Positions 53,877-64,000 of a stretch of 64,000 nucleotides of DNA are shown piece by piece. The notes below the pieces were generated by a model. It had not been told where the DNA came from. It worked only from the letters and a program-made list of their open reading frames with translations, and made no database searches. Source of the DNA: Metopolophium dirhodum (taxonomy: Eukaryota > Arthropoda > Insecta > Hemiptera > Aphididae); the NCBI RefSeq assembly GCF_019925205.1, contig NC_083560.1, positions 147,828,526 to 147,892,525 on the forward strand. Reading direction: 5' to 3'. Both the position numbers and the translations under genes were made by a program. Each line of letters starts with the position of its first letter. Positions within the stretch are counted from its first letter, which is position 1.

Positions 53877-56800
53877 TTAATCGTCGTTTTCTTCGTCGCT
53901 ACTACAGCTGCTGTCGTCGGAGTCAATTGTCATAATTATAGGTTCCATTATATGATCTCTGAAACCTTCTTTTGCATAATCTTCCTCTTGAAGTTTTTCT
54001 GCATGTCTTACACATCTTTCCCAATTACTTTGAGTGACAGCATCTATGGCTTCGTGCATAAGTCTTTCAACATCGGCTATTTTGAATGTGGTGTTTTTGG
54101 AAGCCACCTCTCATTTCACTTGAGCCCAAATCAACTCTATCGGGTTATATTGACAGTGATAAGGTGGAAGTCGAACTACTTCATGTCCCATTTGAAATGC
54201 CGTCTCGTCTAACTGGTAGCGTTTCTCTCGTGGTCTTGCCATTTTGATCTTCTCTCTGAGCTCAGCCAAAGTTTCACACAGGGAAAACTCGATACCTTTT
54301 TCTGTCAGCCATTTTTGAACATCGGCCTTTTTCGTACTTGATTTTGGTACATTCTCCACTAAAACGCTATGATATGGAGCATTATCCATAACGACGACAC
54401 ATGGCTCTTCTAACAATTGTAACATATTTATAAACCAATCATGGAATATTTGACTATTCATTTGTGAATGGTAATCGCCGTCATTTTTACTTCTAAAAAT
54501 TAATTTAGGGCCAGAAATGAAACCAAATTTAACTGCTCCAGCATGGCATACTATAAGGCGATCACCCTTACCAATAGGCACTCTAAATCCTTCACGATCC
54601 AATTCATTTTGCCAAATATGACTTCTCGAGTGGTTTTGATTCACCCAAGTTTCATCTAGATAAATAACAGGTCTAGTGTCACCGCTCGAACGTAGAGTAC
54701 ACATTTTCCTTAAAAATGTGTTTCGAAGCGCCACAATATCGTTCCGTTCCATTAAAAATTTCCGACCTTTGCTACACTTTTTATATTTAAAGTGTAAGGA
54801 TTGCAGAATTCTTTTTATGTTTTAGATCCTTCAAAATTAATTATTGTCTTCAAAGCTTCACATATCTTTCCAGAAGTTGGATATTCACCTACAATGATAA
54901 TTTTTATTTATTATTTCATTTTTATTTAAATTGTAAAATACAGAGTGTTAATCAATACCATAGCTTTTTACAACATTATAATTAAAACATATTAATAAAT
55001 ATACATACATAATATTATTATATTAAACATATTTATATTTTAGATTCTGAGCGAAGCGATGAATGTATTGATTTTACAATGATGTGTGTTTTTTTTTTAG
55101 TTTTTTTTTTAATTTTTTAATTTATTTTTTTATTTTTTTTTTTGTGTCTGTCATCACCTTTTAGGACATTAAAAGTGCTTGGATTTTCTTCAATAGTAAC
55201 TTTTCTGATAGGAAAGTGAATCTAGTTGGTACTTTGGGGGTCAAAAGTAAAAATTACTCAGTAGTTTTCAAACGCGACGTGAAAAACAAAAGAAAAATTA
55301 AGGAAAACGGGCATTTTAACGCAAAATCTGTTTTCGAGAAAATCGATTTTGGTTTTTGGTGCTACTCTAAAACAAATGACCGTAGGTACATGACATTTTG
55401 ACTGAATGTTTATATTAGCATTTTCTATACACAATAAAATTTTGAAAATAATTTGAGTCTTTTTGAGCTGTTTACAGACATTGTCAGTTTTTTTTTTTTT
55501 TTTTTTTTTTTCTATAAATATCAATACAATTTTATTTGTTGGGTAAAAAAGCTTGAAAATTTAATAGAAGGCTCATAGGTTATTGTTTCAAAGGCAGATG
55601 AAAAAAATTAAAAATCTTTTCAAAAAAATTTTTCAACTGCTATTACTACAACGATATATCAGGAACCTCATATTAAATGTTCATGCTAATTTACCCAACA
55701 AATAACATTTTATTGATATTTATAGAAAAAAAAACTAAAAGAATTGAAAACTGACAATGTCCGTAAACAGCTCAAAAAGAGTAAAATTATTTTCAAAATT
55801 TAATCGTGTATAGAAAATGCTAATACAAACATTCAGTGAAATTTTCAAGTATCTACAGTCATACGTTTTTTAATTAAGACAAAATAAGAAAATCGTAGCA
55901 TGAGATATCGAGTGAATATCAAATGTTGTAAAAATATGAATTTCAAACGCTCATAAAAATTTAATTTACTTTCTTGTAGACATTTTTTTTTTGATTAAGG
56001 ATTTAAAAAGAAAAATTTTTATGAATTCTCAACTCAAAATAATTTGCTAATTTTCGTGATTTTTCCGTATTTTGTCAAAGTTTGAACTTTAAATGCTTAT
56101 ATATAAAAACTGTGACTAAGGATTTTTAATTTTTTTCACCTGCCTTTGAAACAATAACCTAGGAGCCTTCTATTAAATTGTCAAGCTTTTTTACCCAACA
56201 AATAAAATTTTATTAATATTTATTTTATAGAAAAAAAAACTAAAATAATTGAAAACTGACAATGTCTGTAAACAGCTCAAAAAGAGTCAAATTATTTTCA
56301 AAATTTTATTGTGTATAGAAAATGCTAATATAAACAGTCAGTCAAAATTTCATGTACCTACGGTCATTTGTTTTGGAGTAGCACCAAAAACCAAAATCGA
56401 TTTTCTCGAAAACAGATTTTGCGTTAAAATGCCCGTTTTTCCTTAATTTTTCTTTTGTTTTTCACGTTGCGTTTGAAAACTACTAAGAACTTTTGACCCC
56501 CCAAAGTACCAACTAGATTCACTTTCCTATCAGAAAAGTTACTATTGGAGAAAATCCAAGCACTTTTACTGTCCTAAAAGGTGTAAAAACCCCCGAGGGA
56601 CTGGTCTTATAACTCCCCGTCACACAGTGGTTAGTAATGTCCTAAAAGGTAATGACAGACACAAAAAAAAATTAAAAAATTAAAAAAATAAAAAATAAAA
56701 TAAAAAAAAAACACAGATCATTGTAAAATCAATACATTCATCGCTTCGCTCAGAATCTAAAATGGATCAATCCAATCTTTATGAAACTTGGAATATTCGT

Positions 56801-57267
56801 ATTGAAAAAATCTTGATGCGTATATTAAAAAAAAATTTTCAAATAAGCTATAGTTAATAGTTGTAATTTATTGACTTATTAGAGAGAAAGTAAATAAAAA
56901 TTTAAATATTACAAAAATGAGTTAGTTACCTTTATCGTAAAATTCATGGACACATCTTCGGACTACATCGGCGTTGAAATCATCGATATCAGTAATATTC
57001 TTTTTCCTATAATATGTTTTTCTCGGCGATTTGAATAAAGTTTTTGCACACGTGACGTTTTCATTTTCAAATTTTTTTGATTCAGCGAAAATTTTTTGAA
57101 CAGTTCGTTCGCTGACTCCACACGCTTCTGCAGTAATGAGCTGAGTTTTTTTAAAAAAACTCTGCCGATAAATTTTCCATAGCAGACAGTTTTTTGAAAA
57201 AAGTATACACGCGAAAAATCACTTGTTTACTTTGGCTATGAATATCATTGTGTGTACAAGAAGCCAT
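53877..57267 (-). pseudogene. DD82E transposase, copy 3, broken
   Basis: Exon A (57267-56940) starts MASCTHNDIHSQSK and holds a helix-turn-helix LITAEACGVSERTVQKIF behind a frameshift near 57165. After a 2-kb intron, exon B (54888-53877) carries YLDETWVNQNH, VMDNAPYHS and CQYNPIE, again with 82 residues between the second Asp and the Glu. A frameshift near 54825 and an in-frame TGA just after IWAQVK (54108-54110) disable it. The tail is acidic. It is a more distant relative of copies 1 and 2. Possible termini with TA flanks lie near 53606 and 57365 but match poorly. Confidence 0.8.
55039..56763. mobile_element. Fold-back type non-autonomous element
   Basis: ATTTTAGATTCTGAGCGAAG at the left is inverted at the right end (CTTCGCTCAGAATCTAAAAT). 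Inverted homology extends several hundred bases inward (blocks with ACTAGATTC, CAGATTTTGCGT, GACAATGTC), and one block (ACTGACAATGTCCGTAAACA) appears three times. No coding capacity. It sits in the intron of DD82E copy 3; a truncated relative sits in the intron of copy 1. Confidence 0.75.
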
Positions 57268-57593
57268 TTTTAAAACGTGAGATTAAAAATTGCGAACTTC
57301 AATACACTTTTCATTAAATATCAAAACTAAGGACTAGGGAGCACCAAACGCACGTGGAGTCGATACAAGACAGAGATACGTTTGCTATAGCTGTTAAATG
57401 CTTCAGGGTTTCAAGCCACTTGTCCCCACTATTATATCGAAATTCCAATTTCAAAATGTACGGATGTGGTATGCTATTGTTAAATAGCACATGGGGTGCC
57501 GGACACCGGTTGCAGTTTATTCAATATAAAGGGATGTTCCTACATATAAAACATTTGGTTGCCTCACCGGACGCATGTAAAATCCCGGAAAAT

Positions 57594-57935
57594 AATTGAA
57601 CGGACCGTACAATTCCGGAATGTAAATATTCGGACTGTAATATCACGGACCGTAAAAATCCGGAAAGTTGTAAACCATATATTCCCGGACTGTAAAAATC
57701 CGGAAAGTAAAATTGTACGGGCCGTTATGGTGACCTGCAACAACCTGGAATGTTAAAATCTGGAATTTATAACCGGGAAAGTAGATATCTGGACCGTAAA
57801 AATCTGGACAGTAAAAATCTGGAAATTAAAAATTTGAAATCTGTAAAATTCTGGACCGGACAAAACTGGACCGGACAAAATTGGACAGTAATATTCTGGA
57901 CCGTAATAATTTGGACCATAAAAACCTGGACCAGA
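57594..57935. repeat. 15-bp minisatellite (CTGGACCGTAAAAAT)
   Basis: About twenty diverged units of 15 bp with consensus CTGGACCGTAAAAAT. The left part uses CCGGA(A/C) and the right part CTGGACC, showing a gradual change of the unit along the array. Any reading frames across it are by-products of the 15-base period. Confidence 0.85.
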
Positions 57936-59485
57936 TATTATATATCAGTTTTAAGGGGTATGAGTAGGCCATAAATATTACATTTATTGTTTAAAGATAA
58001 AGAATAATATTTTATTTTAGTGTGATATTAGCCTGAGGATGGAGTTAATTATTATTTTCATTCCCGTGTGCGACTTCGTTGTGGACAGTTCAACACAACA
58101 TCAATTATTTTTTTAATTTTAATTCACTTATGCTTTAAATTTGCTATAATTTCATGCATAGTTTTTAATTTTTGAATTTGTTTCAACCGCATTTTATTCA
58201 ACGTCGTCAATCTACAACTCTATAACTGGTAAATAAATCAAAATATTTCATTAAGTTTAAAAAACATTTATAAATTATTATTTCATCGTATTTATATATA
58301 CCTTTATAATATAATATACATATTTTATACACGTATACCTATACTTTTAATTACTAGTTAATTATTACCGTTCTCACCAATATTTATTATTATTTTTTGT
58401 GCATAAGATCTTTATAGTTAAATATTATATGTCCGTCTTAGGTTTTTTAAGACGATATTTAAATTACCAATAATATTAGTAGGTATATATTTTAATATAG
58501 TGTAATTTGTAAAATTATTTGTAGTAGAAATGGTGAATTTCCTTAGTACCTTAGTACCCCATTTTTTTTATCAATTTAGATTTTTAAATTTAACATTTTT
58601 TTTACCAATTTTTACTTTTTTATTCATATTAGATTATTTAATTCAATTTTTTTTGTTTTTAAAACGCTTTACAAACAGCTCACAAAATTACAGTTATGTT
58701 TTAATGCACATTTTTGAAATTGGGGGCGAGGTCTGGACAAATTTAGTCCGTTAGTTTTAAATTAGAAAATATTTTATTTATTCTTGATATTATTTTTTTT
58801 TGCATATTTATTTAAATACAATTGATAGATTTCAATAAACATAAATATTTATTTCATTTAAGTTTAATTAATTTTTTTATATTATATTAACTATTAACTT
58901 TTTGAAATACGCTTTTTAAATAATAAAAAGCATAATAGGGAAAAGTCCCTTGGCCCTAAGAAAAACAATTTTAAATTACAAAAAAATAGTTAAAACTGTT
59001 ATTTTTCATTCAAATAATATGTAGGTAAACAAAATCATAAAAATTAGAACTACAATAACTATAATGAGGACAACGAACTCTTCACAAGCGTTGTATCGGA
59101 TTGATTTATCACTATAGTTAAATTATGTTTCAATATATTATTTTTAATATAAACACTGCAATTGGGGCCGGGGCCCGGGGACATGGAGCTAAACTGACCA
59201 ACCGTTACAACAAAAGTTTTCATTTTAAACCACCAGTTTCAATAATTAATGTTCTAAAATTACAATTTATAATATAATATGTACGTAGTACATATTTATA
59301 AACATACAGTGGTAACTGGAAATCCGATAAGCCGGGTAAAACCTGACTTCGGAAAGATCCGGCCTTATGTGTTTATTTTACAACGATTTCCGTCCATTGA
59401 TATATCTGACGTTTTCGTTGTTAAGAGCTGTGCTTATTATAAAAATTGCTGATACTGTAATTATTCTGTGTGTTTGTATCTTAGG
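57936..59485. other. AT-rich region without supported genes
   Basis: No protein frame or RNA gene is supported. It may contain an unrecognised first exon (FLYWCH-type finger expected) of the MULE gene that follows. Confidence 0.4.
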
Positions 59486-62318
59486 TTTTGCTAAAAGGCC
59501 ATACTCATAGACCTGACCCAAGTATTATCGCCATGAATACTTTTAAGAAAACTCTGAAACAACGCAGTATTGATGAAGTAACTATGTTGAACACCATTTA
59601 CGAGGATGAAGCTAGACGGTAAGTTGAATATATATATATATTTATATATCATTGTTAAACACTATTGTACACTGCCAGACCAAGTAAATTGTTTTTGTCA
59701 GAATATCAGATTTTAATATCAACGAGTAAAGCACACATATGCATCAATGGCCTTTCTATGAAATTAGTCATTGACAGTAAAAAGTTTATTAATATTTTAA
59801 TAAACTCTTTGATTATTATTATTAATTAAAATGGGGTTTATCATTAGAAATCCTGAATCTGCTGCCATGTATACTTGGAAATCAGCCGAAAGTTCCATGC
59901 GGTGGTCTAGGAGACGATCATTGCCAACTGTCCCAGGAACACTGAGCGAGTTAGCTGAGCAATTCCGATCAGGGCTCCTTAATAGATACCAAAGTTGTGG
60001 TGAAGTAATATATAAAGGTATTAATTATTTAACATAGATATTTTATCTATACTACAGGCATCAATGTACATTATAAATGCAACATAACCAACTTTGATAA
60101 AATAGTTGATTTTATCATTTAAATATTTTTTTTCTCTAGGTTGTGTTGAAGATACGTCAGGTAATTGTTCCATAGTTTTTGCTTCCAAAACCTTAATACT
60201 CAAAACTCTGGATATGGAAGTAACTGAAATCCATGTTGATGCTACATTTCGAGTCGTTCCTTCAAAACCAAAGTGTTACCAACTACTAATAATGCACGCG
60301 ATGGTGAATAATCATGTAAGTTATAATATTTTATATATATACAATTACTATATAAAATAAAACAAACTTATAAATTACATAATTGAACATTTCATTATAT
60401 TATAAATAAACTAAATAAAGAACAAACAATTAATTAATATTTAATATAATAATTAATATAGTTTAGTCTTATTTACCTATACTGTACTTGAGCCTTATAG
60501 GCATTTATAAATTAATAAATCTAACTAAGTTTGACAATACCAAACTGAATAATTCTAGAAAATTAATGCATAAAATTATTAAGATTTATAATTAATTTAC
60601 AACTTACTTAGCAATGAACATTAATTAATTGAGGTCAGTGAGGTAACAGTCATAAAAGACTTTTTGAATATTATTTATTTATAGTATCTCCATTATACTT
60701 GATTATATTCAAACATTGTTTAGAATTTATATACTGCATTAAAAAGATACCTATTAAACAACTATATTCAAGACGTTATTAAGGTACATACACTATAAAT
60801 ATCATTTTGATACCATCATATTGTTATAGGTACTGATATTGAGAGGTCCATTAACATAATTAATATTAATCAATTAAGTATTACAAAAACTATTACTAAC
60901 ATAATTGAAGGGCTGCCTGCAACAACCAAGCAACTCCATATTATATTGAATTTGTTCAGGGCGACTATTTCAGGGACCCACACCTATTAATTCTAAGACT
61001 AAGGCCTAAGAACAGACAATCCCATTATCATCTAAAATATTCTCCTTTCACTTAAATAATTAGCCATTGTTGTATTCTATTTCATATTTTCACAAATAAG
61101 TTATAACATTGTGTTATCTACAATAACAAATTAACACAAAATCATAGAAATAACATGACACAGCCTCCAGCTGCGGCAGATAAGTTACTTGATGGGCTGA
61201 TATTTTAATGTTTTTGCACCAAGCTCTTCAAATAAGATTTCAGTATTATAATATTGCATTAAGTTAAATTCTTTCAGACTTTTTTTAAAGTTATCAATAT
61301 CATAATTTCTCACTTTTTATATTTTAGAGTATTCCTAAAGTATATGCTCTGATGGAACGCAAGACTTCCCAGGCTTATGATGCCGTTTTACACTTTGTAA
61401 AAGTAAATTTACTGCCTGAGTTTAGGCCTAGTATAATTTTAACTGACTTCGAAACTGCATTAAGGGAAATGTTGATTAGGCATTTCCCATCAGCCACAGC
61501 CCATGGGTGCTGGTTTCATAGTAACCAGGTATGTAGTGATACTCATGATATTTATACTCTTATTCTGATACTATGTAAATTACAATTTAAAAAAAATTTA
61601 AATTACAATTTTAGGCTGTGTGGCGAAAAATGCGAAAATTAGGTTATTTAAACTTAATAAATACTAATGAATTCGCATCAAAAACCTTAAAAATGATTAT
61701 GGTTCTTCCATTATTACCAGCTGGGAAAATTGAAGAAGGCTTTGATGTGGTTAAACGTTATGCAGCTAGACATAATATTAACATGCAACGACTCTTCAAC
61801 TATTATGAAAGGTATATTTACAATTAAATTTAAAATATATTGTTGTATTAATCAAATTTACTTTGGAGCAGACATTAGATACAAAATGTTGGCGTTAAAC
61901 TACTTTCGGTCTATAAAAAAAAATTCAGAACAAATAACAACATCGAGGGGTTTCATAGCAAATTGAGATAAATATTTCAAGTTTCTCATCCAAATATTTG
62001 GTCATTTTTAGGTAAAATAAACCAAAATAAATAATAAGTATTAAGTATTATTTGGTCAGTATTTCATAAAAATTGTTTTGTGTTAGCTAATATATGCAAA
62101 ATAAATGAAAATTATTCGGTTAAGCTTGACCAAATAAATAATGGATTGATGATATCACGTGGCCCTAGGTCAAAATATTTAGCAAATGACAAACGAATTA
62201 AATCAGCAAGTCGCCAACTCCGTCAACAAACAATAAACATAAAAACATTTCTCTTGCGCTGTTCTTACAGCGTTGCAACATATAAAGAGCAAATGCGTTT
62301 GTTGGCAATAAATGACTT

Positions 62319-62667
62319 GTTCGAAGATGAAAGGGAGGAAGAGCCTAGTGATAACATTGGTGAGAAAATAAAATTATTTATCGTTTGTAATTATTGATTT
62401 GATTGAATTGAATGACATTTTAAATATTACTGTTAACATAAATGTTTTTAAATACCCTAAGCTATGTTTAATATGTATAACGTTTTGTATTAATTAGTAA
62501 TTATTGTTTGATTTTAGATGACTTGATTGAAGATGAAAAGGAGGAAGAGCCTCGTGATAACATTGGTGAGCAAATAAAATTATTTATCATTTGTAATTAT
62601 TAATTTGATTGAATTGAATGACATTTTAAATATTACTGTTAACATAAATCTTTTTATATACTAAGCG
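62319..62667 (+). repeat. Tandem exon-intron duplication in the MULE gene
   Basis: 62319-62461 and 62524-62667 are about 90% alike. Each copy carries the acidic exon end GAAGATGAAA(G/A)GGAGGAAGA, the donor site and the following intron (TTTGATTGAATTGAATGACA). The period is near 205 bp and the exon phase is kept, so the copy adds a short acidic exon. Confidence 0.85.
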
Positions 62668-63120
62668 TTTTAATTGATTTAAGATGATGATGTCAACAAT
62701 TTAGTAGAGCATGATTAATGGTTATATTAATATTTTTGGTTAGATCATAATGTATTGACTCTTTTTTATTGAAATAAAAATTTCTTTTATGTAATTTATT
62801 TAGACAAATATCTTAACGAGTCTAATAAGGAAATAAATCTAACAGAAGTAGTTTATGGAGAGGATCATGTCAATAATTTACCAATTACCTACATATTAAC
62901 TTACCTAACTAAATTATTGAATGAATCACTGTTATAATTTGTTTGATTCATCTTACAATAATTTTATTATCTCAATAATGTATTATAGTCAGTTAGGGTT
63001 TCAAATGTTTCTGAGTGTTTGCCTCAACATTATCAACATTGTATTGATATTATAATACAAAGAATAAATATTTGAACAAATGTATTTTAAATAGTATTCA
63101 TATGACATTTATATTAATAC

Positions 63121-63231
63121 TTGGGTACTCGTCCAATATGCTATCTACCGCACGTTTGATGGGTACTAAACTATCATAAGATTATGGTAGATAAAATATT
63201 TACGGCAGATAGCATATTAGACAAGTACCAA
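63121..63231. mobile_element. 111-bp hairpin MITE
   Basis: TTGGGTACTCGTCCAATATG at 63121 is inverted at the right end (63203-63231) with arms of about 29 bp and few mismatches. It sits in the last intron of the MULE gene. Confidence 0.65.
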
Positions 63232-63596
63232 TATTTGTTGTATCTAACCTACTCTTAAAATATTTATAATTCGTCTCAAGTTTCAAAGGAAATGTAGTTG
63301 TTTCATACATTTTAATTTATTTTTCAGATAATGAGGAAGATTTCATAATTCAAGAAGACACAGATCCTGATATGATTTATTTGATGGAACTGGAAGTAAG
63401 GAATAGGCAGTTGGAAATGGAAAATATTCCATTTTTCCGTGTTCCAAATATTCTACCTTCCTTAAGAGATCAGGATACAAAGTGCATAATATGCACAGAC
63501 GCTTTAAGGACACATGCGTTAATTCCGTGTGGGCATAGAATTGTATGTGCTGATTGCTTACCAAATAGATCCCAAACGTTATCCAATATGTAGTGT

Positions 63597-64000
63597 AAGT
63601 TTTACCAACTCTCTTAAGGTTTGGTAAAACATCAAAATGATAATATTATATTCTGTGTTATATTAAATATATTAATAAATTAAACTTTATTGCATTTATA
63701 AAAAATAGTATGATATATTATTATATTAATACAAAAACATATCATAAGATAATATAAATATTGGTCTTATCTTTGACAAAACAGTTAATGACTGGCCTTA
63801 TATGTTCATTTGTATTCGATGGTAGTCCAACCTGACACATACAATTCTTAAACTTATTTCAGTGTTGACACAAACGAAAAAATATTCAATTTATGAAGTT
63901 AGCAAATCAAAATTCTATTTTTGGCCGATTTTAGAAAAAAAAATTCCAGCCCACCCACTTTGTCCGATCGTCTCCAAACAAACGCCGGTAGTTAGCAAAC
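63597..64000. other. AT-rich tail of the window
   Basis: No supported gene or repeat structure. Confidence 0.4.

Larger units (their letters stand above)
59486..63596 (+). pseudogene. MULE-type transposase gene with C-terminal RING finger
   Basis: Exons 59486-59618, 59848-60017, 60140-60315, 61328-61528, 61615-61811, about 61865-62011, 62087-62359, 62518-62565, 62684 on, 62804 on and 63328-63596 join in phase. The MULE core has IHVDATFRVVP (first Asp), ILTDFETALRE (second Asp) and HGCWFHSNQ. The sixth exon (FRTNNNIEGFHSKL, WSFL) has two in-frame stops. The last exon encodes CIICTDALRTHALIPCGHRI, C-x2-C, the start of a RING finger whose final cysteines are shifted out of frame near 63570. No first exon with FLYWCH finger was found. 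It appears recently inactivated. Confidence 0.75.

Noticed and set aside
53874..54212. A 112-codon plus-strand frame
   Set aside because: It is the antisense shadow of DD82E copy 3 exon B, whose catalytic motifs are clear on the minus strand.
57354..57974. Short plus-strand frames through the minisatellite
   Set aside because: The repetitive peptides follow from the 15-base (five-codon) repeat period.
58530..58754. A hydrophobic 74-codon plus-strand frame
   Set aside because: Phe/Leu richness comes from T-rich DNA; no start context, neighbours or homology support it.

Overview
The window is AT-rich eukaryotic DNA made almost entirely of transposable elements and integrated virus-like DNA. 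Spliceable GT-AG introns, the mix of transposon families and the terminal repeats suggest an insect. I lean towards an aphid (Hemiptera) from recognition of repeat types, not from any host gene; no clear host single-copy gene is present.

Layout. 0.6-3.6 kb: decayed minus-strand fragments (P-element-like piece, KRBA2-like integrase gene, errantivirus-like LTR and env). 3.6-18.3 kb: a nested set. A hAT element carries a six-exon, uninterrupted 723-codon transposase. A pogo-type element sits in its 5' region. A Tc1/mariner-type element whose transposase has DD82E spacing sits in its second intron, and that element contains a DUF7869-type element. 19-28 kb: broken Gypsy pol, an RTE-type LINE, a second DUF7869 fragment, and a multi-exon Mutator-like/YqaJ nuclease gene.

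28.2-43.15 kb: a Polinton/adintovirus-like element (PLE1) with about 65-bp terminal inverted repeats. It has a recognisable full gene set: protein-primed DNA polymerase B, retroviral-type integrase, adenain-like protease, packaging ATPase, major capsid protein, a penton/minor capsid candidate, a PLA2-domain virion protein, a small pX-like membrane protein and several orphans. Capsid, penton candidate, integrase and small genes are open; polymerase, protease, ATPase and the PLA2 gene carry small indels or stops. Genes end at repeated hairpins and most start inside an A/T-rich ...AATAAATGG-like context. The capsid, ATPase, protease and PLA2 products would make a particle, while polymerase and integrase would copy and insert the DNA; at present it looks like a fairly recent, decaying integration.

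43.2-64 kb: copia fragment, an unclassified transposase-like gene, short repeats, a MADF exon, a second and much older PLE remnant (ATPase, PLA2 and pX-like genes, 48.2-49.4 kb), a Harbinger exon, a ZBED-type hAT disrupted by a second intact DD82E element, a third (broken) DD82E transposase whose intron holds a fold-back repeat, a 15-bp minisatellite, and a multi-exon MULE transposase ending in a RING finger.

All family names come from reading motifs by eye; no database search was possible.
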